The notes: generated by a model from the sequence alone, not told the origin. Positions 45,132-54,289 are shown, numbered from the stretch's first letter. The stretch: 64,000 nucleotides of DNA from an uncultured Bacteroidota bacterium (GCA_902762805.1 CACWPQ010000014.1:1-64000); one strand, 5' to 3'. Numbers and translations: made by a program.

Positions 45132-47519
45132 TCACCGCCCTGTCACCACCCGGTGCAGCTGCGGCGAGCGGCTGAGGTCGGTCGGGTTGGTGCCGGGCAC
45201 CCCTTCGGGCACCGGCATGCCGAGTTTCTTGAAGTGCTCCTGCCAGTACTGCGGCAGGTTCCCCTCCTTGTCGCGCCAGTTCATGGGATTGGCCTCTATG
45301 AGGTGCTTGCCTTTGTCGCTGCAGTCGTCGAGGAAGATTTCGTAGACCAGCTCCGAGCAGTAGAGCGCGCCGTTGTCGGGCAGGAAGGCGTTGTCGTAGG
45401 GTTGTCCGATGAACGAGCGGGCGCGGGCAATGACAGAGTCGATGGAGAAGCAGCCGTACTTAAAGCGGTAGACATCGGGGAAGTCGCTGCTGCCATACTT
45501 TATTGTGAGCGGCCGGCGGCTGACGCCGTAGCGCTGCGTGGCGTCGATGATCCACACCGTGTCGTCCACGCTCTCCACCAGCGCCACGTGGGTGTACTCG
45601 CCCGTGCTCTCGCGCACGGCGCTGCCCATGCCCGTGGTGTCGCTGAAGAAGAGCAGGTCGCCCGGCCGCAGGTCGAAGAGGCTGTTGTTGTTCAGGAAGC
45701 GGCGGTGCATCATGTCCTCCGGCATCATGGGCCGTAGGGCCTGCCACAGCGTGGGCTGGTAGGTGACGAAGCTCTCGCTTCCGCCAGCGACTTTCATTGG
45801 CAGCATCCAGGGAAAGTACTCGCCGCAGTCGGCATCGCTGTTGCCGTTGACCCGCAGGGTGTCGCCCTGGCGGTTGGTGAAGATGATACGGTAGCCGCTG
45901 TAGCTGGTGCAGCCGCCGTCATGTGCTAATGCTTTGTGCAGGTCCACCTCGCCCTCCTGCAGGCCGAAGTCCGATGGGGTGGGGAAGAGGCTGTAGACCT
46001 CGCCCAGGCGCCGCAGGGCACGCTCCAGCGTGTCGGCGGGGAAGTGGCGCTGGATCCATCGGTTACTGTCCACGGTGTTCTCTGTCTCGCGCAGGCGGTC
46101 GCCGTTGCGGGTGTAGGCGATGGTTTGCTCCTCGTAGTGGAAGCAGCCGCCCACGTAGGTCTGTATCTCCACGCTCTGCAGGCCGCTCTCGAGGAAGCGG
46201 GCCAGCGGCTGGCGGTAGGTGTAGGGTCCGTGGCGGCCGGCGGTGTCGACGCTGTAGTTCATGTCGTCGCCGCGCAGGATGACGACGCGGTCCTCGCGGT
46301 CGGGGTCGGGGTGCATCTCCCAGACGACAAGGGGCTTGGCCACACGGTACCACCCCAGGGCATCCTGCAGGTAGATGCTCGTGCCGTCGGTGCGCCACAG
46401 GCGGCCGCCGTGGCTGAAGGTGGGTAGATACTCAGCTGCATACTTGCCGTATTTGGCCGTCTTTTCGTCGAACACCTCGTCGAGGGTCTTCTCTTCGGTG
46501 TAAAAGCCGCAGGTGTCCATGCGGCCGGCAGTGTCGATGGCCACGATGCCCCACTCCGTCAGACAGTAGGCGCGCCCTTGGTGTATGCCTGCAATCTGCT
46601 CGGCCTGCAGGTCGAAGGTCTTCCACCGCTGCGGGCTGAAGAAGACCGCCACGTGATCCATGCTGTCGCGTGCCCAGAGGTGTCCGGCGGCGGTGTCCAC
46701 CTCGAAGTCGGGCTGCAGGTTGAAGGGTGTGCGCTGCCAGTGCAGCTTTTCGCCCATGGGGGTGATGAAACTCCAGTAGGCCTCGTGCACCAGCAGGAGG
46801 TTTTGCCGGAAAGTATTGGTTCGCTCCCTATCGGTCGCGTTCCACGTCCGCACGCGGTTCACCCAGTATTGGTCGTGCGGGTCGGTGACGGAGTAGAGTT
46901 TCTGGTCCAGCGGCGTGGCCCAGCGACGCACGGTGCGCCAGTTGTCGGTGGTGGAATAGATGCGGTTGCCATGTCCGGCAATCCATCCGCTGTCGGCGCT
47001 GAGCATGTAGATGTCGTCGATGCCTTGCTTGCGCTCGAAGGCGGTATCGCGCAGGGTGGTGAAGGTGTGTCCGCTGTCGGCGCTGAAGAGCAGCAGGCCG
47101 TCCTGCGAGCCTGCCCACATCCTGCCCCCCTCTCCGTGCCATCCGGGATGGAACCACTCCTGCCCCTTCTGGCTCTTGTAGGGGATGCGCTCCCATACGG
47201 TGTCGCCCGTCGAGGTGCGCAGCAGGTATTCCTTGAAGCCCATGGTTACGGCGATGTTGCGGTCGAAGGGCACCACACATTCCAGATGGATGTCGCTCCA
47301 GATGTCTTTCTTCTTCATCAGCGTTCGCCACGAGGTGCCGATGCCGTCGGCCTTGTAGACGTCGCCGCACTTGGTGCAGATCCAAATCGAACCGTCGGGC
47401 GCCACCGAGGCGCTGCGTCCGCATTCAATGGTCAGGTCCACGCGCCGGTCGCGTTGCTGGGCCTGCAGCTGGACTGCGGCGGTCAGGATGGCGATGATAG
47501 TCAGGATGGTCTTCCTCAT
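45132..47519 (-). CDS. secreted propeller plus papain-like peptidase (intact active site)
   Basis: A 795-residue exported protein; signal peptide MRKTILTIIAILTAAVQLQA. The N-terminal half is a BNR/Ycf48-type beta-propeller (repeats such as GSIWICTKCGDVYKA, GRMWAGSQDGLLLFSADSGHTF, DIYMLSADSGWIAGHGN). The C-terminal part is a YiiX-like permuted NlpC/P60 peptidase: LRPGDLLFFS, YTHVALVES with His 644, and ALYCSELVYEIF with Cys 721. Such enzymes cleave peptidoglycan peptides or lipids, but the substrate here is unknown. It lies 4 nt downstream of its paralog, so both are in one operon. Confidence 0.85.
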   Translation of the reverse strand: MRKTILTIIAILTAAVQLQAQQRDRRVDLTIECGRSASVAPDGSIWICTKCGDVYKADGIGTSWRTLMKKKDIWSDIHLECVVPFDRNIAVTMGFKEYLLRTSTGDTVWERIPYKSQKGQEWFHPGWHGEGGRMWAGSQDGLLLFSADSGHTFTTLRDTAFERKQGIDDIYMLSADSGWIAGHGNRIYSTTDNWRTVRRWATPLDQKLYSVTDPHDQYWVNRVRTWNATDRERTNTFRQNLLLVHEAYWSFITPMGEKLHWQRTPFNLQPDFEVDTAAGHLWARDSMDHVAVFFSPQRWKTFDLQAEQIAGIHQGRAYCLTEWGIVAIDTAGRMDTCGFYTEEKTLDEVFDEKTAKYGKYAAEYLPTFSHGGRLWRTDGTSIYLQDALGWYRVAKPLVVWEMHPDPDREDRVVILRGDDMNYSVDTAGRHGPYTYRQPLARFLESGLQSVEIQTYVGGCFHYEEQTIAYTRNGDRLRETENTVDSNRWIQRHFPADTLERALRRLGEVYSLFPTPSDFGLQEGEVDLHKALAHDGGCTSYSGYRIIFTNRQGDTLRVNGNSDADCGEYFPWMLPMKVAGGSESFVTYQPTLWQALRPMMPEDMMHRRFLNNNSLFDLRPGDLLFFSDTTGMGSAVRESTGEYTHVALVESVDDTVWIIDATQRYGVSRRPLTIKYGSSDFPDVYRFKYGCFSIDSVIARARSFIGQPYDNAFLPDNGALYCSELVYEIFLDDCSDKGKHLIEANPMNWRDKEGNLPQYWQEHFKKLGMPVPEGVPGTNPTDLSRSPQLHRVVTGR

Positions 47520-47523
47520 ATCT

Positions 47524-49875
47524 TTAATAATGGTTAATTGTCCTTAGAAGTTTCGACTGCGAGAGGGTTGTGGTGGTGGTGCCCATGACGCCTTCGGGCA
47601 CCGGCATGCCGAGTTTCTCGAAATGCTCCTGCCAGTACTGCGGCACGCGGTTCTCCTTGTCGCGCCATCGCATGGGTGCCGAAGGGAAGAGGTCGCCGAA
47701 GGCCACCTGAAGGAGCTCTGAATTGTAGTAGGCATCGTTGTCGGGCAAGAAAGCGTTGTCGTAGGGCTTGCCGACAAGACTTTTGGCTCTGGCAATGACC
47801 GCTGCGGTGTCGAACGCTGTGGTGAGCCGGTAGACGTCGAACCCCGTCAGGAAAAATATCCGCTCGAAATCGCCGTATGGTATGCGCTGCACCCCATTGT
47901 CGGGCGTGGATTCGATAATCCATATCGCTTTGCCGTCGCGTTCTACCAAAGCCACGTGTGTATACTTCCATCCGATGGCAGTGAGGGCTCCGGTCTTCCA
48001 AGGGTCGCTGAGAAACAGCAAGTCGCCGCTCTGCAGTGTGTCTTCGGGGCGCAGAGTGCTGTTGTCGAGGTATTTGCGCAGCTGCATGTTGTCGGGCATG
48101 GCCTCGCGCAGGGTCTGCCACAGTGTGGGTTGGTGGGTGGTGAACATGGCTCCGCGCCACTGCACCGTCATCGGCAGAAGCCATGGGAAGCGTGTGCTGC
48201 CCCCGAGGTCACAATAGGCCGAGGTGTTGCCGCTGGCTGTGAGGGTGTCGCCTGCATGGTTGACGAGGGTGATGGTGTAGCCGTAACCGTTGCTGCTGCT
48301 GATGTTTCTTTTTGTGTAGACCTTGTGCAGGTCGAGCGCGGTGTCTTCCAAGCCGAAGTCCTGCGGGGTGGGGTAGTCGTTGTAGCGTTCGCCGAGTCGC
48401 CGCAGGGCCTTCTCGACCACTTCTGCCGGCAGCTGGAGCATGACGGTGTCCGTCAGGGCCTCGGTCTCTGTCGTGGGGCCGTTGTCCAAGTGTGGGTCAT
48501 AGTTTTCGTGGGTCTTCGTGTGTGTGGTTTGCGTCAGCGATTTGCCGTTTCGGGCATAGCAGATTGTTTCGTTCCGGACATGGGTGCCGAAAGTGATGTA
48601 GGTCGTTATCTCCATGCTTGCCAGCCCCGGCTTCGCGAAGGCTGCCAGCGGCTGGCGGTAGGTGTAGGGTTCCATGCGTCCGGCGATGTCGATGCTGAAG
48701 GTCCCTGCCTCTCTCCATCCGAATTCATCTTCCTGCTTTACGACGATGACTCGGTCCTTGCGGTCGGGGTCGGGCGTGAGGCCTGCTATGTCGACTGGCC
48801 GTGCCACGCGGTACCAGCCCTGCTTGTCCTTGATGTAGACGCTCTTCTCGTCGTAGCCCCACAGCCGGCCCCCGTGCCGGAGGGTATGCTCGAGTTCGGC
48901 CATGGGTTGCTCGTCGGTGAGGAGCGGACAGCGGTCCACCGTCCCGTCGGCACCCACGCGTATCACGCCGGCCTCGGTCCGGCAGTATAGGTGTCCATCA
49001 TGCAGGCCGATGGTGAACAGCGCGCGTACCCCCATCGGGCGCCAGCGCTCCAGGCTCTCCATCAATATCACCTGCCGGCTTTCGTCTATCGCCCACATCA
49101 TGCCCGTGGCGGTATCCACCTCGAAGCCTCTAATCCTCACTGGTGTGTGCTGCCAGCGAAGGCTGTCGCCCAGCGGAGCATAGTAGCTTCCGCCGCCCAT
49201 GGCCACCAGCCCACCCCGCCAGGGGCGCACCCGGTTCACCTTCTTCCCCATCGGCGTGGGCCAGCGGTGCCAGCTCCGCCAGTTGTCGCTGGTGCTGTAT
49301 ATGCCTTTGCCGCAGGCTATCCATCCACTGTCGGCGCTGAGCATGTAGATGTCGTCGATGCCGGCTTTCACGTCGAAGGCGGTGTCGCGCAGGGCGGAGA
49401 AGGTGCGCCCGCTGTCGGCGCTGAAGGCCAGATAGCCGTCCTGCGACCCTGCCCACATGCATCCGCCCGCTCCGCGCCAGGCGTGGTGGAACCACTCATA
49501 GTGATATCGCCGGGTGGTGTAGCGGATGTTTTTCCATGTGCGTCCGCCGTCGGTGGTGCGTTTGATGAAGACGCCGTTGCCCACGATGACAGCCGTATTG
49601 CTATCGAAGGCAATGATATCTTCATAGGAATCAATGGAACTTCTGAAAAATTCCCCTTTTTGCAGAGTGCGCCACGGCGAGTGTATGTCGTTGGCGCGGA
49701 ATATCTCCCCGCAGTGGGTGGCCATCCACAACGTCCCGTCGGGCGCAACGGAGGTAAAGGTGACGGCCTCGTTGCGGCAAAGCACCTCGAGCTCCGCCAG
49801 TCGGTCGCGCTGCTGGGCCTGGGCGATGGTGGCCAGCAGAAGGAGGGCTAATGCCAATAGGAAGGGTCTTTTCAT
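47524..49875 (-). CDS. secreted propeller plus papain-like domain, active-site Cys lost
   Basis: A 783-residue tandem paralog of the gene that follows it. Signal peptide KRPFLLALALLLLATIAQAQ and the propeller repeats match (GTLWMATHCGEIFRA, GCMWAGSQDGYLAFSADSGRTF). In the peptidase-like part LQSGDLLFLS and YTHVALVER are kept. The nucleophile position reads AYYNSELLQVAF, so Cys is replaced by Asn 718. It is probably catalytically dead while keeping the fold. Being first in the operon, it is expressed at least as much as the intact copy. Confidence 0.85.
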   Translation of the reverse strand: MKRPFLLALALLLLATIAQAQQRDRLAELEVLCRNEAVTFTSVAPDGTLWMATHCGEIFRANDIHSPWRTLQKGEFFRSSIDSYEDIIAFDSNTAVIVGNGVFIKRTTDGGRTWKNIRYTTRRYHYEWFHHAWRGAGGCMWAGSQDGYLAFSADSGRTFSALRDTAFDVKAGIDDIYMLSADSGWIACGKGIYSTSDNWRSWHRWPTPMGKKVNRVRPWRGGLVAMGGGSYYAPLGDSLRWQHTPVRIRGFEVDTATGMMWAIDESRQVILMESLERWRPMGVRALFTIGLHDGHLYCRTEAGVIRVGADGTVDRCPLLTDEQPMAELEHTLRHGGRLWGYDEKSVYIKDKQGWYRVARPVDIAGLTPDPDRKDRVIVVKQEDEFGWREAGTFSIDIAGRMEPYTYRQPLAAFAKPGLASMEITTYITFGTHVRNETICYARNGKSLTQTTHTKTHENYDPHLDNGPTTETEALTDTVMLQLPAEVVEKALRRLGERYNDYPTPQDFGLEDTALDLHKVYTKRNISSSNGYGYTITLVNHAGDTLTASGNTSAYCDLGGSTRFPWLLPMTVQWRGAMFTTHQPTLWQTLREAMPDNMQLRKYLDNSTLRPEDTLQSGDLLFLSDPWKTGALTAIGWKYTHVALVERDGKAIWIIESTPDNGVQRIPYGDFERIFFLTGFDVYRLTTAFDTAAVIARAKSLVGKPYDNAFLPDNDAYYNSELLQVAFGDLFPSAPMRWRDKENRVPQYWQEHFEKLGMPVPEGVMGTTTTTLSQSKLLRTINHY

Positions 49876-49897
49876 TATTTGTGTTGTTTTGTGGGTG

Positions 49898-49905
49898 CAA
49901 AGGTA
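49898..49905 (-). promoter_or_regulatory. promoter of the propeller-peptidase pair (-7 element)
   Basis: TACCTTTG on the minus strand, 22 bp from the start codon. It is back to back with the ABC exporter promoter (49938-49945), so their -33 regions overlap. Confidence 0.65.
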
Positions 49906-49937
49906 CGAAATAAATCCTACATGTCATAAAAAATGTG

Positions 49938-49945
49938 TACTTTTG
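49938..49945 (+). promoter_or_regulatory. ABC exporter promoter (-7 element)
   Basis: TACTTTTG with the start codon at 49956. The predicted leader is only about 5 nt. Confidence 0.65.
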
Positions 49946-49955
49946 CAGCCGCAAT

Positions 49956-51827
49956 ATGGAGAACAACAACACCTCAAAAATGGGTATCGGAGGGCTGCTG
50001 CGGCGGTTGCTCCCCTTCGTGACGCCCTACCGCTGGCTGCTCGTGGCCACGCTGGTGCTGACCTTCGTGGGGTCGCTCATGGCGCAGGTCAACGCCGTGG
50101 TGCTCGACCGCACGGTGGACCGCATCAACGCCCTGCTCCACCTCGACGGGGGCTTCCAGTGGGCCGAGGCGGCACGCATCCTGCTCGTCATCAGCGCCGT
50201 GCTGCTCGGCAAGGAGGTGCTGGCGGCGCTGGTCACCTTCGGCCAGCGCATCTTCGGCGAGAAGATACGCATCAACGTCAGCCGCGACCTTTCGCTCCGG
50301 GTGGTGGACCGCATACTGACCTTCCGCATGGCCTTCTTCAGCCAGGAGGGCAACGAGCCTGGCAAGCTGCAGACCCGCATCGACCGCGGCATCATGAGCC
50401 TCAGCAACACGGTGAAGAACTTCTTCATCGACATACTGCCCCTCTTCACCAGCGCCGTGCTGGCCCTGGTGCTGATGTACGCCGCCAACGTCTATGTGGG
50501 CCTGGTGGCCACGGCCATCATCCCGGTCTACTTCTGGATCACCGCCGTGCAGGGCCGCCGCATGAAAGGCTGGCGCCACCGCGTCTTCGGCACCCACCAG
50601 CAGCTGAGCCACGGCATACTGAACATCATCGAGAGCATGGGCGTCATCAAGTCGTTCAACCGCGAGCGCGTGGAGGCCGCCAAGCAGGCCGCCCTGCAGG
50701 AGCAGAGCACCGACCAGCAGATGCAGACGCGCCGCATCTCGTTCCTCTACGAGGGCCTCAAGACCTTCGTGGAGCAAATCGGCACCGTGCTCATCATCAT
50801 CCTCACCGCCTACCTGGTGCTCATCGACTACCCCGGCATGTCGATCGGCAAGATTATGTACCACGTCATGCTCTTCGCCAACGTCAGCGCCCCCATCCGC
50901 CAGCTGCACCGCATCTACGACGACCTCAACGACGCCCTGGTCTACGCCGAGGGCTTCTTCGGCATCCTCGGTGCCGACCAGGAGGTGGAGGAGAGCGGAA
51001 GCTACAATGGTACGCAGGCTTCCAGCCTGCGACCGACCGCAGGCAAGATGCCTGCGTACCAGGTCCAGGGGCGCTTCGAGCTGCGCAACGTGGAGTTCAC
51101 CTATCCCAACGGCACCCACGCCCTGCGCGACCTCACCATGACCATTGAGCCGGGCCGCACCACCGCCCTCGTCGGTCTCAGCGGCGCCGGCAAGAGCACC
51201 ATCGTCAACCTGCTGGACAAGTTCTACGCCCCCGACAGCGGCACCATCACCCTCGACGGCATCCCCCTGGCCGAGTGGGATACCCAGGCCCTGCGCGAGC
51301 AGATAGGCCTTGTGCTGCAGAAGAACCACATCTTCAGCGGCACCATCGAGGAGAACATACGCTACGGCCGCCCCGACGCCACCCGCGACGAGGTGCTCGA
51401 GGCCGCACGCAAAGCCTGTATCTACGACCAGGTCGCCGCCCTGCCCGATGGATTCAACTCCAACGCCCTCCAGCTCAGCGGCGGCCAGCAGCAGCGCATC
51501 GCCATCGCGCGCATGTTCCTCAAGGACCCGCCCATCATCTTCCTCGACGAGCCCACCGCCAGCCTCGACGCCATCGCCACCGAGCAAATCAAAAACTCCA
51601 TCGACGCCATCAAGCAGGGCCGCACCGTCATCGTCATCAGCCACAACATAGGCCAGATTATCGACAGCGACCACCTCTACGTGCTCGACAGCGGCCACTG
51701 CGTGCAGAGCGGCTCGCCCGACGAGGTCTACCGTCAGGGCGGGCTCTACAAGGACATCTTCGACGCCTCGGCCCGCAGCATGAATGCCGACAAGATTGCC
51801 GAAACCCTCGAGGAGGCCATGCGATGA
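49956..51827 (+). CDS. ABC exporter, fused membrane and ATPase domains
   Basis: A half-size ABC exporter of 623 residues. Six transmembrane helices (residues about 20-320) are followed by the ATPase with Walker A GLSGAGKST, signature LSGGQQQR, Walker B IIFLDEPTAS and the H-loop ISHNI. The start at 49956 fits the promoter; an upstream ATG lies inside the -7 box region. The linker between the two domains (about 352-371, NGTQASSLRPTAGKMPAY) is encoded by a palindromic repeat inserted in frame. The substrate is unknown. The next gene (Y-family polymerase) overlaps its stop by ATGA. Confidence 0.92.
   Translation: MENNNTSKMGIGGLLRRLLPFVTPYRWLLVATLVLTFVGSLMAQVNAVVLDRTVDRINALLHLDGGFQWAEAARILLVISAVLLGKEVLAALVTFGQRIFGEKIRINVSRDLSLRVVDRILTFRMAFFSQEGNEPGKLQTRIDRGIMSLSNTVKNFFIDILPLFTSAVLALVLMYAANVYVGLVATAIIPVYFWITAVQGRRMKGWRHRVFGTHQQLSHGILNIIESMGVIKSFNRERVEAAKQAALQEQSTDQQMQTRRISFLYEGLKTFVEQIGTVLIIILTAYLVLIDYPGMSIGKIMYHVMLFANVSAPIRQLHRIYDDLNDALVYAEGFFGILGADQEVEESGSYNGTQASSLRPTAGKMPAYQVQGRFELRNVEFTYPNGTHALRDLTMTIEPGRTTALVGLSGAGKSTIVNLLDKFYAPDSGTITLDGIPLAEWDTQALREQIGLVLQKNHIFSGTIEENIRYGRPDATRDEVLEAARKACIYDQVAALPDGFNSNALQLSGGQQQRIAIARMFLKDPPIIFLDEPTASLDAIATEQIKNSIDAIKQGRTVIVISHNIGQIIDSDHLYVLDSGHCVQSGSPDEVYRQGGLYKDIFDASARSMNADKIAETLEEAMR
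51009..51060 (+). repeat. palindromic element inside the ABC exporter gene
   Basis: GGTACGCAGGC (51009-51019) and GCCTGCGTACC (51050-51060) are exact 11-bp inverted repeats. Each arm is itself a hairpin: CAGGC-TTCCA-GCCTG-like and CGCAGGC-AAGAT-GCCTGCG. It reads through in frame in the interdomain linker. Confidence 0.88.
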
Positions 51828-53329
51828 ATACCGAAGGGCGCACATATATCGCCATCGACCTCAAGTCGTTCTACGCCTCGGTGGAGTGCGTCGACCGCGG
51901 CCTCGACCCGCTGGACACCAACCTCGTCGTGGCCGACGTCAGCCGCACCGAGAAGACCATCTGCCTCGCCGTCACACCCGCCCTGAAGCAGTACGGCATC
52001 GGCGGACGCGCGCGCCTCTTCGAGGTGGTGCAGACGCTGCGCGAGGTGAACTACACGCGCCTCAGCCAGTCGGCCGACGGCATCTTCCACGGCCGCTCGG
52101 CCCGCGACTCCGACCTGCAGGCCCACCCCGACTGGGAGGTTGATTACATCGCCGCCCCGCCTCGCATGGCACACTACATCCAAATGAGCGCCCGCATCTA
52201 CGACATCTACCTCAAATACATCGCCCCGGAGGACATCCATATCTACTCCATCGACGAGGTGTTCATGGACGTCACCGCCTACCTCGACTCCTACCGCATG
52301 ACGGCCCACGAGCTGGCCATGACCATCATCCGCGACGTGCTGCGCCAGACCGGAATCACCGCCACCGCCGGCATCGGCTCCAACATGTACCTCTGCAAGG
52401 TCGCCATGGACATCGTGGCCAAGAAAATGCCCGCCGACCGCGACGGCGTCCGCATCGCCGAGCTTGACGAGCAGTCCTACCGCCGCCAGCTTTGGGACCA
52501 CCGCCCGCTGACCTCCTTCTGGCGCGTGGGCCGCGGCATCGCTCGCCGCCTCAACGCCCTCGGCATCGAGACCATGGGCCAGCTGGCTCGCCGCTCACTC
52601 TCCGACGAGGACCTCCTCTACAAAACCTTCGGCGTCAACGCCGAGCTGCTCATCGACCACGCCTGGGGCTACGAGCCCTGCACCATTGACCTCGTCAAGG
52701 CCTACCGCCCGGAGTCCAACTCCTTCTCCAACAGCCAGGTGCTCGCTGAGCCCTACCCCTTCGGCAAGGCCCGCGTTGTGGCCCTCGAGATGGCCGACAA
52801 CATGGCGCTCAAGCTCGTGGCCAAGGGTTTGGTGGCCACCCAGATGGTCTTCAGCGTCGACTACGACGCGGAGAACCTCCAGCGCGCCGGGCAGCGCAAC
52901 CAGCTGCAGCTCGAGGTGGTCAGCGACTTCTACGGCCGCCAGGTGCCCAAGGGCGCCCACGGGTCGACCCACCTCCCACAGCCCACCTCCTCCTCGCGCC
53001 TCATCTCCCAGGCCGTCGCCGAGATATTCGACAGTGTGGTCAACCCCGACCTCCTCGTCCGTCGCCTCACCGTCGTCGCCGCCCACGTGGTGCCCGAGTC
53101 ATCGGTGCAGGCCGCCTCGCGACAGCTCTCGCTCTTCGACGACGCCGCTGCGGTGCGGCAGGAGGAACAGGCCGCCGCCGACGCCCTCGAGCGCGAGCGC
53201 CGCCTGCAGCAGGTGCAGGTGCAGCTCCGCGAGCGCTTCGGCAACAACGCCATCCTCAAAGGGCTCAATTTCGAACAAGGCGCCACCGCCAAGCAGCGCA
53301 ACCAACAAATTGGAGGACACAAGGCGTGA
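51824..53329 (+). CDS. Y-family DNA polymerase (UmuC/DinB type)
   Basis: A translesion polymerase of 501 residues, longer than Pol IV (about 350). Catalytic carboxylates: Asp 12 in YIAIDLKSFYASVEC, and Asp 144-Glu 145 in IYSIDEVFMDV. HhH-type region WRVGRGIARRLNALGIETMGQLA follows, then a little-finger domain and a Glu/Gln-rich C-terminal helix. It resembles the long Y-family proteins of Firmicutes and Bacteroidetes that are paired with a small downstream gene. No umuD or LexA box is visible. ATGA overlap with the ABC exporter implies coupled translation. Confidence 0.9.
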   Translation: MNTEGRTYIAIDLKSFYASVECVDRGLDPLDTNLVVADVSRTEKTICLAVTPALKQYGIGGRARLFEVVQTLREVNYTRLSQSADGIFHGRSARDSDLQAHPDWEVDYIAAPPRMAHYIQMSARIYDIYLKYIAPEDIHIYSIDEVFMDVTAYLDSYRMTAHELAMTIIRDVLRQTGITATAGIGSNMYLCKVAMDIVAKKMPADRDGVRIAELDEQSYRRQLWDHRPLTSFWRVGRGIARRLNALGIETMGQLARRSLSDEDLLYKTFGVNAELLIDHAWGYEPCTIDLVKAYRPESNSFSNSQVLAEPYPFGKARVVALEMADNMALKLVAKGLVATQMVFSVDYDAENLQRAGQRNQLQLEVVSDFYGRQVPKGAHGSTHLPQPTSSSRLISQAVAEIFDSVVNPDLLVRRLTVVAAHVVPESSVQAASRQLSLFDDAAAVRQEEQAAADALERERRLQQVQVQLRERFGNNAILKGLNFEQGATAKQRNQQIGGHKA

Positions 53330-53526
53330 TGGAAGAATACGAAGATATCATCAACCTGCCGCACTGGAACCCCCAGCGCCATCCGCGCATGCCGCGCGAG
53401 AACCGCGCCGCACAGTTCGCACCCTTCGCCGCTGTCACCGGCCTCGACGATGCCGCCGCCGACACCGCCCTCCAGCACATCGCCATGGTCGACCTCGAAG
53501 CCGACGACGACGTGTGGCTGAAATAG
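53329..53526 (+). CDS. small partner protein of the Y-family polymerase
   Basis: A 65-residue protein: MEEYEDIINLPHWNPQRHPR, then RENRAAQFAPFAAVTGLDD. I recall very similar small proteins (DIINLPHH...RAAQFSPFAALTGYD) directly downstream of long Y-family polymerases. Function unknown, possibly a regulatory subunit. ATG 53329 shares one base with the polymerase stop (TGATG); a GTG at 53326 is the alternative. Confidence 0.8.
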   Translation: MEEYEDIINLPHWNPQRHPRMPRENRAAQFAPFAAVTGLDDAAADTALQHIAMVDLEADDDVWLK

Positions 53527-53530
53527 AAAA

Positions 53531-53565
53531 GGAGCCGCCTCGATGGGCAGCTCCCTTTTCTTGTT
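53531..53565. terminator. bidirectional terminator
   Basis: Stem GGAGC.../GCTCC with inner GCC/GGGC pairs around a TCGAT loop; TTTTCTTGTTTC on the plus strand and TTTTCTATTT on the minus strand. It separates the convergent polymerase operon and ferredoxin gene. Confidence 0.75.
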
Positions 53566-53583
53566 TCACTCTGTGTCGCGAGT

Positions 53584-53751
53584 TCAGCCGGCCACGATGG
53601 CGCCGGTGGGGCAGGCGTCCACGCAGGTACCGCAGTCGACGCAAGCGTTCTCGTCGATTTTGTAGATGTCGCCTTCGCTGATAGCGCCGACGGGGCACTC
53701 GTTGATGCAGCTGCCGCAGGCAACGCAGATGTCAGTGATTTTGTGAGCCAT
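53584..53751 (-). CDS. 2[4Fe-4S] ferredoxin
   Basis: A small electron carrier of 55 residues. Two CxxCxxCxxxCP motifs are intact: CVACGSCINECP and CVDCGTCVDACP. The start MAHKITDICVACG fits the clostridial-type ferredoxin length. It has its own promoter at 53808-53838. It implies anaerobic redox metabolism (for example pyruvate:ferredoxin oxidoreductase), although no partner is adjacent. Confidence 0.96.
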   Translation of the reverse strand: MAHKITDICVACGSCINECPVGAISEGDIYKIDENACVDCGTCVDACPTGAIVAG

Positions 53752-53807
53752 TTTGTTTCTGTTTTTTTGGATTAATATTGCAATATTCTCTGCTTTGAAA
53801 AGCGGTG

Positions 53808-53838
53808 CAAAAGTACACACTTTTTCACACATGGCAAA
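53808..53838 (-). promoter_or_regulatory. ferredoxin promoter
   Basis: Minus strand TTTG (53838-53835), 19 bp, TACTTTTG (53815-53808). Confidence 0.8.
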
Positions 53839-53985
53839 AAAATTTCACTAATTTTGGTGAGAAAAAAGCACAACAGCCTATATTGTAGATTGTTGCACTC
53901 TATTGTCGTTGTTGTTTTTATTCGTCGAAAACTACCAAATGCATCCTGCTTTTGGTGTCTTTACGAGGATTTGGATGGGCGACCT

Positions 53986-54273
53986 CTAGTCTTCGCGGTG
54001 GCCGGGCCCTTTGGGGAACCAGCCCTTCTCCACGCGCCCGTGCTGGTGCAGCAGCTCGTGGATGCCCCAGAGGCTGCTGAAGCCCACCACCCCGAGCACG
54101 ATGCTCCACACGCCGCCGCAGAAGAGCGAGCCCGCGATGCAGCCCAGCCCCAGCACCAGGAACAGCCACCAGCAGCGCTTGCCGAGGTGGTATTCCGCCT
54201 TGATCACCAGCGGGTGGAACGCCCCGATGGTCAGGAACGTCGCCGCCCCAATCACTATGCCCGTAAAGTCCAC
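53986..54273 (-). CDS. DUF4491-type membrane protein
   Basis: A 95-residue integral membrane protein starting at GTG 54273. Two to three hydrophobic segments: GIVIGAATFLTIGAFHPLVI, WWLFLVLGLGCIAGSLF, SIVLGVVGFSSLWGIHELL. The conserved end RVEKGWFPKGPG matches what I remember of DUF4491 in Bacteroidales. Function unknown. It lies downstream of the Gate-domain gene, with an AT-rich TAATTCC repeat in the 44-nt gap. Confidence 0.8.
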   Translation of the reverse strand: MDFTGIVIGAATFLTIGAFHPLVIKAEYHLGKRCWWLFLVLGLGCIAGSLFCGGVWSIVLGVVGFSSLWGIHELLHQHGRVEKGWFPKGPGHRED

Positions 54274-54289
54274 AACAGAACTATCATCT

